Assembly (NCBI GenBank): GCA_963920575.1
Contig: OY986963.1
Coordinates: 6,982,896 to 7,046,895, forward strand
Length of the DNA stretch: 64,000 nucleotides
Reading direction: 5' to 3'
Source of the DNA: Narthecium ossifragum
Taxonomy: Eukaryota > Streptophyta > Magnoliopsida > Dioscoreales > Nartheciaceae
The first letter of the stretch is position 1, and each line of letters opens with the position of its first letter. The notes below the pieces were generated by a model. That model saw nothing but the letters and a program-made list of their open reading frames with translations, had not been told where the DNA came from and ran no database searches. Position numbers and translations under genes: made by a program. This document shows, piece after piece, positions 47,870 through 58,984 of this stretch.

Positions 47870-49510
47870 TGCAGGTTGAGCAGTTGGAGATGTCGTGGGT
47901 GCTTTCTCTCCTAGGCCATGTTTCAAGAGATTATTACAGTGCCATGACAGAAATTTCACTGTTTTCAACAAAGAGCAGCAATCGAATATGGCAGTTTGAT
48001 CAATTTATAAGAAGCATTTCATCAACTCCAGCTAACACATCAGGAACAGCTGTAAATGCATGAGCAGCTACCTCAATCGGTACGAATGCCCCTGAGTCCC
48101 ATTAATCTTTGAAAAAAAAATCAAATTCAAAAATTTATTACATAAAAAATACAATATGTTAAATATTTAAAATGATACCTCTCTTTACAAAGCCTCGGCA
48201 AATTCAAAAAACTGCTCCAACATATCTCTGGGTATCTCCATGAGATAAAATGGTGTTTTAGGGATAGATGGAGGGAGCCAGGATGGCTGAAAAAAAAAAC
48301 GAATTACATAAAAATGAATCTTCTAAAGAAACTAACTACAAGGAGAATGTTGATGGTTATATGCTGGAATTCTTCTAAAGAAACTTGCAAACGAATGAAA
48401 TATGTCTGTCCTGGTTGGTGGTTGGTGCACGTATTCTTGAATTTCTATTATCTAACGATGGTTAAGTTGTGGATGATAGTTTCAAATATGGGATGAACTT
48501 TTATTGCTTTAATAGGGAGTTGCAACCAGCAATATAGTTGCACGTGGGTAAAAAAAAAAGAGCACTAATTTGTGCACATACTGACGTTCAGCGATCGATA
48601 CTCAAAGTACCGATTCTTTCATCTATCCCATCGATAGCTACCGATGGGATAGATAAAGCTATCGGTATTGGACTACCGATACATTCGATCAGTAGCCCAC
48701 TACCGATTCTTTTATCTATCTCATCAGTAGCCAACTACCGATTGAATGTATCGGTATCCCAATACCGATATCTTCATCTATCCAATCAATAATGGGCTAC
48801 CGATAGAATAGATGAAAGAATCGGTACTTTAACTGCACAAAACGTTATTGAAAAAAAATTGTCCTTTCACGCTAGTAATCAAAGTCGCCTGGCTATGTAC
48901 TTGTGTACTCCACTAGCTGCTTAGTGCCTGGCAGAGCCTGCACAGAGGCACTTTTCTCCACTTGTTTAGTTAGGATCATCATTGTTCGAAGGGAAACTAT
49001 TCTTCTGCTAATATGTTCATCTAAGAATGGGTTAGGTAATCTCTTCCCTCATAAGAACTCTGTAATGCATCCATTCAAAGTGCAAGACATGTTAGACTCT
49101 GGAGGGGATGTTTTTTACCGATGAAATCTATTGGACTACAACTCTCATAAGACTTGTTTCTACTTGATGCAATTTCAGCTCATTAGAACAGCCAACCTTG
49201 CCAGTGATAAAGTCATGATAGATTGGACTTCAAAAAATAAAAACTAAGAGTACGAGAAATAAATTACATAAAAAGCACGAGAAATATTTCAAATTTACTA
49301 AGATTACGTACCAACGATGATTTTCCAATGTCACCCCATAAGAGCTCCATCAAATCATATCTTGTTGACGTGATATGCCATGCAATGCTGCCCGGTGTGG
49401 ATGCCAACACTCCACCTGCAAATAAAGTCAACAAATATTTTACTTAAAATGAATAACCAAATTTATTTTTAGTTATATTAGTTTACACTTACCACATCCA
49501 CTTGCTGCCC
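47870..49510 (-). pseudogene. Unrecognised exon-like pieces on the minus strand
   Basis: Several short minus-strand open stretches are bounded by plausible splice signals. One, about 49322-49419 after TTTGCAG, gives GGVLASTPGSIAWHITSTRY and continues DLMELLWGDIG before a GTACG donor. Another, about 48193-48287 after TTTTTTTTTCAG, gives PSWLPPSIPKTPFYLMEIPR then DMLEQFFEFAEAL and a stop. A third, near 48000-48100, gives GAFVPIEVAAHAFTAVPDVL. I do not recognise the family. It may be a broken host gene or captured exons; the CGGTAG element at 48558-48850 lies in one apparent intron. Confidence 0.3.
48558..48850. repeat. CGGTAG palindromic repeat element, intergenic copy
   Basis: The element starts GAGCACTAATTTGTGCACAT, matching the start of the intron 14 copy at 25135, and carries the same interleaved units (CATCTATC, CGATAGCTACCGATGGG, ACCGATACATTCGATC, ATTGAATGTATCGGTA). 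The right end, CTGCACAAAACG, gives a short inverted pairing with the TTTGTGCA of the left end. Confidence 0.7.
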
Positions 49511-49592
49511 ACCACCTCAACCTTGAAATCTCATTTCTTTTCCTTTTTGATTAGTCGAGCCAAAAGACTTGGTTACATAACTACATCAAGAT

Positions 49593-51103
49593 AAAACATG
49601 ACCACAGTCCAACTGAAAAGTGAGAAAAGAATAGTACTAGTTGATATTATAGATGAGACTATTATACACTAGTTAGGCCATGAAACTTCCTCGACGGGAA
49701 GGGAAATCTCTATAATAAAGTTGGATCTCATGTACGAGGGTGAAAATCTTTCAATATCAGCCGATAAAAGTCATTACCATGGCAAGGCTTATATTACTCA
49801 ATTGCGGTGATGAGATCATTTAAGCACCGAGTACCAAATTCAAGAAGATTTTTATAATATGTCAGCTTAGGTTTTGATTGATTCATGTAGCTCTCTACGC
49901 TTATCGTTAGGCTTTAATAGCCTCGTCAACTACCAAACCTTGTAACTTGGTTTTGCTCTAGCTTCTTTCCCCTCATATTGGGTTGGTTGAATTGCTTAAA
50001 CCCTAGTTGCAAATTTTAACATGATTACTTCCAACTGGATTTTACCTCCATTGAAAGTTTTAGATTCATTAATTTGATTATCCTTAAATTGTTTATTTTT
50101 TTTAAATTCTCATAAAATGATTTCTTTGCTGCTGCTTTCGTCCAAATAAGTCCAAACATTTATGAAGGATGGCATTCGTTGGACACTGACAAACATTTTG
50201 CTAGATCTCTAAAGATGAAGGTCTTTCATTCAGAAAAGGTTTGTCGACAAATTATTTTCATTTATTTAACAACTCAAAATGACAAAGCATTTATTTCTTG
50301 CATGTATTGTATTAAATTTACAAGAACTCCATTGAGACAAGAAAGGATATGTCAATACCACAATTTCTAGTCTCAAAAGAACTCTTATAAATTTGATATA
50401 GTACCTGAAAGAAATAAATGTTTTGTCATTCTGAGTTATTAAATAAATAAAAATAATTTATCGACAAACCTTTTCAGAATTAAAGACCTCCATCTTTAGA
50501 TCTAGGACAAGATTTGTCCACTGTCCAACCAATGACATCATTCACAAATGTTTAGGGTTTTTTAGACGAAAGCAGCAGCAAGCAAAGCATTTTATGAGAA
50601 CTTTCAAAAAATAAACAAAGTTAGAATGATTAAATTAATGTCTCTAAAACTTTGGAGGTAAAATCCAATGGAAGCAATCATGTTAAAATTCACAACTAGG
50701 GTTTAAACAAGTAATTCAAAGCTAAAGAATATGAGAGAAAACAAACTAGAGGAAAATCAAATTACAAAGTTTGGTGGTTGACGAAGCTACAAAAACCTAA
50801 AGATAATCGTAGAAAGCTACATGAATCAACCAAAGCCTAAGCTGACTTATTATAAGAATCTTCTTAAATTTGATATTCGATGCTTAAATGACCTCGTTAC
50901 CGCAACTGAGCAATATAAGTCATGTCATGGTAATGTTGATATTGAAAGATTTTCACACCGGTGCATAAGATCCAACTGTATTAAAGAGATTCCCCTTCCC
51001 GCTGAGGAAGTTCTATGTCCTAACTATTGTAAAGTAATGACATCTATAATACAAACTAGTACTATTCTTTTCCCACTTTCTAGTTGGATTGACGTCATGT
51101 TTT
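49593..51103. mobile_element. Foldback element with two roughly 700-bp inverted arms
   Basis: Arm 1 (49593 to about 50300) is repeated in reverse complement by arm 2 (about 50405-51103). Examples are AAAACATGAC at 49593 versus GTCATGTTTT at 51094, GGTTTGTCGACAAATTATTTT versus the inverted copy at 50452-50473, and GCTGCTGCTTTCGTC versus GACGAAAGCAGCAGC. Arms differ by scattered substitutions and small indels. About 100 bp separates them. No coding capacity or clear target duplication is seen. A separate piece of the outer arm occurs at 54838-54962. Confidence 0.85.
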
Positions 51104-52600
51104 AATTGAAACAGTAGTGATACCATGAAACTCCATATGAAGTGGCATAAAGTGTTCCATCTGATATGTATTATGAGGTCAAGTTGCATGGCACCCTAAG
51201 ATAAACCGCTAATACTGCTTGGAAAAGATCAATCGCCAGGTCGACACCAATATGTAGTACGAGGTCCAGTTGCATGACACCCTAAATAATGCACCATGTA
51301 TGCCTCTGAAAAAGATAGAAATCCATCAATACTGCTTGGATCTTATTTCCTCAAAAGATAAAACATATTATAGTAACCAACAACTAAGATTTCGAGCAGT
51401 TTAAAAAAAATTCCAAACAGACAAATAATCTTATATGACGATCTACACTGCAAAATTAACAAGGAATTGATTTATACAGCTTCCATCACATGGGACAACA
51501 ATTTACTTGTATCCCAAAGAATCCATCGAAATTGACACTTAAAAAAAGGAAGTACACACTTGGCTTGTATCAATTGATGGATGATAATTCTAAAATAAGT
51601 TAACTTGAGTCAATAATAGGCACCAGAAAAAGCTCAAGCAAAAGCTTGGGCTGATAGCACAGCTATCATAGAGTGCAGAAGGTACATGACCTTGTTTATG
51701 TGATTCAGTGCAACCAGGGAGCAAAACTTATCTCAATCTTGTAGAGCTGATTACTGGAACGAAGTTAAATGGGGAATGACTGATAACACAACACCTTTAC
51801 GAAACTGCTAACTTTGGAGATGCAAATCAAACACCAAAACAAACACCGCAACAACCATTTTGAGCACAAACCTACTTGTATAAACTATGATTCGCATGAG
51901 TCATGTTGCCTTCGATTTGTACCACCACCACCAATTCAAATTAGATATCGCACAAACCTCAAACAATTAAAAAAAAAAACCCAAGAGAACATATCTCTCA
52001 CAGAAAACAAGGAAAGTATATTGAAAAGAACAAGCCACATATATCAAACACAAGAATTCGCCAAAGAGAAGCACATAGTCCTGTACTGATTGGCATCCCG
52101 TTTGACATGGAACAGAAACATATAGGAGGATGCTCGACGAGCCAATCCAAGAGAGTAATCATCAGCAAGTAAAGATATGAGGATTGCCTAAAAGTTTTAT
52201 AGACCGAATCTTCAATCCGAAGCCAAATGAAACATCTACAAATCAGATATATGAACTAAGCTTACTGCATAATCAACCATCATAAAGGTGACCATTTTTT
52301 ATCTTTGATTCCTTTATATTGAAGAATAAGAATGCCGCAAAGAATTACTAGATCATATGCCTCAAGCAACCCATCACACGAAACAAGATACAAGGTTGCA
52401 GGGTGAATTTTCATACATTTGACATGCGTCCACTGATTCAGATCCAAAAACAGAGACAAACGATGACCAAGCTATAGCATCATTGTCCAAAACCTCAACA
52501 GTTTTTAGTGAATTTAGCAAAAGATCTAATGATAAGATTTACAAGATTTAATAAGCATCAAAAACAGATAAACATCGATCCATTCCAGCACACGACCTCA
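51104..52600. other. Intergenic, no gene seen
   Basis: AT-rich. A short block around GAGGTC(A/C)AGTTGCATG(G/A)CACCCTAA recurs at about 51175 and 51260, both near the phrase AATACTGCTTGGA. Confidence 0.45.
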
Positions 52601-52609
52601 AACGTACAA

Positions 52610-53030
52610 ACAGTGTTAATCAGTGGGCCTTGGGTTGTTCACAAGCCCACACAGACTGGCGTCCAGCCCGAACCCAATCCAAAACTTTCGGATTCTAGCC
52701 TGAGTAGGCAAGATGATTCTAAACATTTGAGATTTCGGGGAGTGCAGACACAATGGGATAGTTTTTTGCACTGTTGGGCTTGAGCCCAAGACCCATTCCG
52801 ATCATGAGTCCGGTCCGGCAGCTCCGGCTCGAGTCCAGTCTGGGCCAACTCTGGTTTGGGTTCACTATCTAACACTGCTCGGCTTGCGTGAAGACGTCGG
52901 GCTTGGGGCTGCCCTAGCCCGACCCATACCTAACATGGAGAACTATTGGATTCATGGGTGGGTTGGGACTGGTCAGTGAGGGTAGCTGGAGAACTAGATA
53001 GCAATTAGCAAGGCAAGGTGCTCCGGAGGG
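52610..53030. mobile_element. Possible degraded hAT-like element
   Basis: A GC-richer island contains many GGGCTTG/AGCCCGA/CCCGACCC-type subterminal motifs, like those of the hAT-like elements on the left. No matching termini or target duplication were found. Confidence 0.25.
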
Positions 53031-53049
53031 CTACTTTTTTTTTTTCTTC

Positions 53050-53640
53050 TTATTAGTTAAGTCCGAAGACTAGAGCCTATACATAAAAGAATGTCAAAAA
53101 CCCACTCAAAAATAACCTGGGTCCGCGGCGTCAGCCTACAAAATCTGGCAACCTCATCAGATCTAGAGTTAGCAGATACTCCATCATCATAAATCTCTCT
53201 AATCACACCATGTAACTCGGACGACCAAGCTCTTCTCCCATTCAAAATATCAACAGCCGTGTTGTGGGGGTCTGACTCAATAAACTACACAATGCATACC
53301 TCTCTCATGCATTCATCTCAACGTTTCCGTGATCGCGAGAAGCTCCGCTGCTAGCACCGAATCCGTTGCCCCAGGAGTACACCTCGCCCACATCGGCAGA
53401 CCATCCTTCCCAATCTCCACCGCGCCGACAACACAAGACATCCACCTGGACGGTATTGCAAAGGGGCCACTTGCGAAGGATTTGGCATATTTTTTGGAAG
53501 AAAAATGGTGTGCGTTCTGCACACTTGACGTGGTGCAGCCGTGGCCCTGAGATCGTTATTCACGTGGATTCATCTAGAGCGTCTGATGCACTCAGATTTA
53601 ACTTGGATTGGTGCAGGATAACATACAATAGATGGCAATT
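53050..53640 (-). pseudogene. LINE reverse-transcriptase C-terminal RNase H fragment
   Basis: Minus-strand frames give WMSCVVGAVEIGKDGLPMWA, VLAAELLAITETLR and, downstream after frameshifts, VDILNGRRAWSSELHGVIRE and SANSRSDEVARF. This is the RNase H-like (RVT_3) tail of plant L1-type LINE ORF2 (AELLAxxEAL, ANxxADxVAR motifs). The frame is broken between pieces. It is probably the 3' remnant of the same LINE whose ORF1 lies at 55550-56802. Confidence 0.65.
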
Positions 53641-53756
53641 ATAATCACCTCTATAAAATATAAATACTTTTTAAATTATTTTGCAGCAATTATGGAGGAT
53701 TTTACTGGCAACAATATTTGTTGCTAAATACTTTTCTAATTGTATTCTCAACCCAA

Positions 53757-53910
53757 TACGTTATTCATACGAAGCCTTCATTAATTGCCAATAATATGAC
53801 CTTAGCCTAGCGATTGTTAAGCTATGATCGAAGCATCGATCATGGATCTTAACCTTGTAATTCGTCAATGAGATGATCCTAACCCGACATCTCATTAGCG
53901 ACGAATTAGG
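53757..53910 (+). mobile_element. LTR fragment related to 3305-3425
   Basis: The segment from CCAATAATATGACCTTAG through GAGATGATCCTAACCCGACA to CTCATTAGCGACGA is a diverged copy of the LTR block on the left. Confidence 0.7.
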
Positions 53911-53924
53911 TCACCCATCCCCAG

Positions 53925-54840
53925 ACCGCTCCAAAGCAAGCTCGCTTAACCTTGGAGTTTTCTGCCGGTTCACTGCCCTCCATGCGAACACCGACACCCA
54001 TGTACTTTATTATCTATGTTGTGTTGTTTACTCGGTTACCTGGTTCGACCACATGCCCTCCATGCGAACACCGACACCCATGTACTTTATTATCTATGTT
54101 GTGTTGCTTACTCAGTTACCTGGTTCGACCACATGCCCTCCATGCGAACACCGACACCATGTACCCCGGCGGGTCTCACAACCCAACCCCTTAGAGGCCC
54201 AGCGTCCTCACTGGCACAATCCGGCTAACAGACCTACAACATGCTCTGATACCATTTGTAAACGACCCCCCGGGCCGCTCGGGGCCGTCCAGGGCCTGCG
54301 GGCTCCGTCCAGGATCCACTCGAGGGCCCCACTCGACACAATATTATCCGCTTTTGACTTACCGCATAAATATGAGAAAACATCCCAGCATGGTGTCAGT
54401 GTTCACCTGGAGGGCATGTGGTCGAATCATGTAACCAAGTAACCAACCCCACGTAGATAATAAGTATATTAATAGCCCTTATAAGACAATGCGTTTTATA
54501 GCCGTGATGACAGTGATCCGCCAGAAAGCTCCAAGGTTGAGCGAGCTTGTTTTGGAACAGTCCCGAGACAGATGGTATCAGAGCATGATGTAGGTCTGTT
54601 AGCCGGATTATGACACGGAGAACGCTGGGCCTCAAAAGGGGTTGGGTTGTGAGACCCGGGGTATTTGGATGTCGGTGTTCGCCCGGAGGGCATGTGGTCG
54701 ATCCATATAACCGGGTAAGCAACTCCACATAGATAATAAGTATGTTAATAACCCCTATAAGACACAACGTGTTTTAAAGTCGTGATGGCAGTGATCCGCC
54801 AAAAAACTCCAAAGTTAAGCGTGCCTTGGAGCGGTTACTG
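53925..54840. mobile_element. Rearranged cluster of LTR / primer-site remnants
   Basis: Two + copies of an LTR-like unit start at 54394 and 54670 (offset 276; shared GAGGGCATGTGGTCGA, ATAGATAATAAGTAT, GTGATCCGCCA). The left part, 53925-54260, is an inverted relative. An exact TGGTATCAGAGC, the usual initiator-Met-tRNA primer site of plant retrotransposons, lies at 54573-54584 on the + strand, and its complement lies at 54243-54254. No coding sequence remains. Confidence 0.6.
53975..54165 (+). repeat. 80-bp tandem repeat, about 2.4 copies
   Basis: GCCCTCCATGCGAACACCGA starts units at 53975, 54055 and 54135. The first two full units differ at only a few bases; the third breaks off after about 30 bases. 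Confidence 0.9.
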
Positions 54841-54962
54841 CAATTGAGCAATATAAGAATGCCAATTTTACGAAGTTTCATGCACTAACTAGTGTAAAGT
54901 AGTCTCATCTATAATAGCAACTAGTACTATTTTTTCCCACTTTCCAGTTGGACTTGGAAAAT
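54838..54962 (+). mobile_element. Detached fragment of the foldback element arm
   Basis: ACTGCAATTGAGCAATATAAG through AACTAGTACTATTTTTTCCC and CAGTTGGACTTG correspond to parts of arm 2 at about 50898-51092, with a deletion between. Confidence 0.65.
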
Positions 54963-55549
54963 ATTAAGCAGAACTTCGTCCCACCTACATGACCTTAACC
55001 CAGCTCTGCTTAGGCCACCCAACATTTCTGCTATCCGCCAACATCATTTCACCATCATCCTGCAGCATCCCACTATCACGTTGTGGGGTAAATCATGGTG
55101 GCCAATCATGAATACCAGTACATTTATGCCATGATGCCCCTTCACCAAGCAGGGCTTGTGACAAGGCTTGAACACCCATAGGATGATACTCAATTAACTG
55201 CCCTTCACCAATTGTCGTTCTCCCCTCATCAACTTCATGTGTATATCCCGAATGTCTTGAACCACCATGTTCCTTCCTATACCACCCAAGCTCATGTGGT
55301 GTCATCCCTGCAATCTCTTCATCCGACAGCTTACGTAGAGCATCATCCTCATACAACACCACAAAACGATTTGATGGAGTCCCTCCAGCATCACCTACTA
55401 GTCATGTTTGACACAATTGGCCACCGAACTCCAACCCCTGTTCCAATCTCTGCTTGTTACCAACTTGCCATTTAGATTTCTCTACCATGGTTGAGCCACC
55501 TTCCTAAAGAGATATCCGAGCTCGACTCGAACCTAATTTTGTGACCAAT
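54963..55549. other. Unassigned, possible LINE-internal sequence
   Basis: A minus-strand open frame at 55093-55362 (89 codons; contains KLSDEEIAGMTPHELGWYRK) is not recognised. It lies downstream of LINE ORF1 on the same strand and could be decayed ORF1/ORF2 linker or an unrelated fragment. Confidence 0.25.
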
Positions 55550-56802
55550 AGGCTAACACTAAATCGGAAGTCAGCCTCTCCCGCCCCGACTTCTCCACAA
55601 ACCGGATCATAATCTCCAGTAATCTTCTGCGGCTTCGCCCACTCCAGCACGATTTCCATCTTTATCGATAATAGCCCCATTTAGGCATGATAGGCGTAAA
55701 CGGATTCTCCATACCCACCCTCTACCACTTTAGATTTGCCTCTATCCAAAACAGGAATCCTGGGATCATGATCTCCACCAATCACGGTCTTCATCCCCGT
55801 CTGCTGCTTGGGCCGCCAAACGCCGGACTTCCCGTGGTCACGGCTGGCATCACCAACTTGCTGCCAGCCTTCCACCCTCCAAGGACCATGATCTCGCCAA
55901 CATCATGATTGAATCATCTGCCAGCCACCATCCGCAACTTGTTCAGGAGCCACCGTCTTCACCGGAGCTGATGCACTGGTAACTATAGGGGATGGGTTAG
56001 GGATCATAGAAGAAACGGGGTCGCCACCTTGGAAAATCGGAGTCTCATAACTCACTTCCATCTGCTTTTGTTCATTGACAATCATTGCCAGGCGGCTACA
56101 CAGGCCCACCAAGTGCCCAAAGTGACTGCACCTCATACAGAGGAGGGTGGTCTCATATATCACGGGCTGAGAAAACATAATCTCCACCCCTTCCTCATTA
56201 ACGTGCATCACCTCAATGTCCTTCAAAGCGGTCTCATTAACATCAACCTCAGCACAAACACGGGCGAAGCACCCTCTCTCGAAAAAAGTCATGAGGGCAT
56301 CAACTACTAACAACCTACCAATGGTTGCAACAATGATCAACAACGGTTCTCGGTCAAGGAAGTCATGAGGGAGCTCCGCCAGGTGAACCCATACCGGTAC
56401 TTCGGTGAAGTCGCTCGCATTTGGACGGAAACACGGTCGCCAGCGGATGAATGACAAAGTTTTGCCCTCAATGGACCAGGGTCCACCAGCGAGAACCTTG
56501 AGGAAGTCATCTTCATTCACGAACTTAAAGACGAAAACGATGTGTGCCCTATCAGTGACCAGGAATGGCTCCTTTGTCTTCAACAAAAATTCCATACGCC
56601 ATCGTAGGAAATTTAGGGCAACATTATCGCCGAAAAATCTCCGCCTTCGTAGGAAATCTAGGCCAACATTACAACCAAAAAATCTCCCAAACAATGCAAA
56701 TTCCCACTTCCTTTGATACATCTCCATGACATCACGAGATATGAAAGCACACCCCTTATGAATCATCTCCAACCTCCTATCCTCCTCTTCCCGAACCAAC
56801 AT
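55550..56802 (-). pseudogene. LINE ORF1 (DUF4283 and CCHC zinc knuckle), degraded
   Basis: From ATG 56802 the minus strand encodes 299 residues to 55903. DUF4283 motifs are visible (FKFVNEDDFLKVLAGGPWSI, LSFIRWRPCF, VPVWVHLAELPHDF), then a CX2CX4HX4C knuckle (CMRCSHFGHLVGLC). Stop and frame changes separate it from a basic C-terminal piece at 55681-55875. This is the RNA-binding protein of a plant L1-type LINE. A 45-bp in-frame tandem duplication lies at 56603-56692. The endonuclease and most of the reverse transcriptase are missing from the window. Confidence 0.75.
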
Positions 56803-57390
56803 ACTCCCTTGATCATTACATGCTGCAATCTTCGCCCATGAGACCCCTTCACGCCCACCATCGCCTCCCTCAATTGCTGCATGAGAACCTCCTGCATTGT
56901 CCGACTCTAGCTCTATTCTTGCTTCTTCTTATGCAAAAGTTTCATATATTTCTATATTATTGTATGCCCCATTTGCATTGGGAAAACCCTTTTCTTCTCA
57001 AATTCGCATGACTCCATTAAATTATCTTATTGAATCCCTCAAATAGCACAAATTCTTATCTAATTCTAGTTATACAAAGATCATGGATTGGGATGAAACC
57101 CTCATGCTTGAAGCAATAACCATAACCTAAATTCACATTGACTAAGCCCGAAGAAGATACCAGTATTACAAATGAGGGATTCTTGGTATTGAATAAGCAA
57201 TAACCACACGATGCACCCTGATTCATGATTCCTTGTTTAGTTCACCATGCATCAACTAATGCATGCATCATGCGATGCATTTTTCAGGCCAAATCGTGCA
57301 TCGTATGAAACGACCAAAATGATCGTTTCACGCGATGCACCCATATGCAGTGCATCTCCTATACACCCGATGAACATATTAAAACATATT
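56803..57390. other. Intergenic, no gene seen
   Basis: Probable LINE 5' leader then unassigned sequence. Bases 57240-57360 are rich in GATGCA/TGCATC words with an internal inverted pair around GAAACGACCAAAATGATCGTTTC. Confidence 0.4.
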
Positions 57391-57394
57391 CAAT

Positions 57395-57850
57395 AAAGTT
57401 ACGTAAACATTAAAATCATGTGAATATTATTTTAATCTTAATATAAATATATATTATTCATATAATGTTCACATACTGAAGCAATACAGTTAAAATTTAA
57501 TATATATTTATATGAATAATATATATACTATTTAATATATATATTAAAAATTAACTTTTTTGCATCATTATGTTAATAATATATATCTAATTACATAAAT
57601 AATATATATATATAATATTTGAATATAATACTTTAATATATATATGGAAATTTAACTTTATTGTATCATTATGTGAACATTATATGAATAATATATATAT
57701 TATTGAGATTAAAATAATATAATGATTTTATTTAGATTAAAATTATGTTCACATAATTTTAATGTTTACATAACTTTATTCAATATATAAAAATATATAT
57801 AATATATATTATTCATATAATGTTCACACAATGATGCAATACAGTTAAAT
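57395..57850. repeat. AT-rich palindromic block
   Basis: Nearly pure AT sequence in which TTCATATAATGTTCACA(T/C)A with a following GCAATACAGTTAAA occurs directly at about 57458 and 57812, and inverted at about 57653-57690 and 57745. Numerous ATATAT palindromes are present. It looks like nested copies of an AT-rich foldback/MITE. Confidence 0.6.
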
Positions 57851-57875
57851 TATTATTATTATTATTATTATTAGT
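57851..57875 (+). repeat. (ATT)n microsatellite
   Basis: Eight tandem ATT units adjoining the AT-rich block. Confidence 0.9.
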
Positions 57876-58646
57876 ATCCATCCACGCGCCATGAGAAATT
57901 GGACTTCATGTCGGCATCGGAGAATCCATCTCAGCACCATGAGAAATTAGACTCCCAATATGCGTCGGAGATGATGAGAGAGAGAGAGCCCCCAATGGGC
58001 ACCTTGGCGGATGTGTTTTTCATTGGGTGTGAAACTTTTCGTTAGCAGGTTATATCGCTCGAGTTCGGATCCATTTCGTTTCAAAACTCAAAATGAGATG
58101 GACCCACCAACCACTATCTTCTTTTATATCCTCACCATGAATGTAAGATGATTGATAAGGACGATGGGATTTAGTATTGCGCATCAGTGCAATAGTTACC
58201 TATTGCGACCCCCGATTCCCATCCCGTCTATATCGTTTACCTAACAACAACCCACGTATGAAAACAAAGCATTCCTCAACGGGCATAAAGTGTCACCAAT
58301 AGTGGATCCCTATCTTGTGAGTGGATTCATCCATGAATGAGGTTCAAAAGGTAGCAATGAAGTTGTTGATGTGCGCGTGTTTGAAGCACCAAATTATAAA
58401 TATATTTAGGAGTTGCTACTCCAACCCCATCCTTATGGTGATAGACGCTTCATATGACGGTTAGGTTGAGTATATCTCTTAATGGGTCAAATGCGAAAAT
58501 TCTTTAAAAAGGTGTGCGCCGTCACAAACACCTTTGAAGAACTCATATAAGCGAGAGTCATCGTGAGGCCGCGATCATAGGATCATGGCAAATCCCCATA
58601 ACTCTCATGAGAATCAAGCAAGCGGATGGTCATGATAACTCCTAGG
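57876..58646. other. Intergenic, no gene seen
   Basis: A short diverged direct repeat around GCRCCATGAGAAATT (near 57886 and 57935) and a GA run near 57976. Nothing coding. Confidence 0.45.
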
Positions 58647-58858
58647 GCCTTATTTGGTAGGAGGTTAAGGGGGATAACCTCACTTTATCCCCCTTAACCC
58701 CACTTTTTACCCAAACATTAAAGCCATGATTACATGGTTATCACTATTCCACCTATTCCATTTTTCTTTATGTTTTCTGATCCTCGTTCCTTAATCTCAC
58801 TTTCTCTGACCCTATTCCCTTACCCCACTTTCACTTGACAAGATAGCAAACGAGGCAC
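58647..58858. mobile_element. MITE, copy 2
   Basis: Imperfect inverted ends GGGCCTTATTTGGTAGG and GATAGCAAACGAGGC enclose sequence similar to 9056-9245 (GGTTAAGGGGG, CACTATTCCACCTA, CTTACCCCACTTT). It has no coding capacity. Confidence 0.55.
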
Positions 58859-58879
58859 GTGTGTGTTTGTAAAAGCAGG

Positions 58880-58984
58880 TTTGGGTAAGCTAATCGTGCC
58901 CTGGTTGGTTCGCTAATCGTGAACCCAAGGAACACCTTATCGCTGGCGACAGCTCTTCGGATTTGGGTAAGCTAATCGTGCCCT
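58880..58984 (+). repeat. Exact 23-bp direct repeat upstream of CALS9-like
   Basis: A 23-base word, TTTGGGTAAGCTAATCGTGC plus CCT, occurs identically at 58880-58902 and 58962-58984, 82 bp apart, about 600 bp before the start codon. Confidence 0.9.

Noticed and set aside
50821..51105. 94-codon frame in foldback arm 2
   Set aside because: Not preserved in the inverted arm 1 and shows no domain.
53873..54442. 189-codon open frame over the tandem repeat cluster
   Set aside because: Open in several frames only because the 80-bp repeats lack stops. The sequence is LTR/primer-site remnant.
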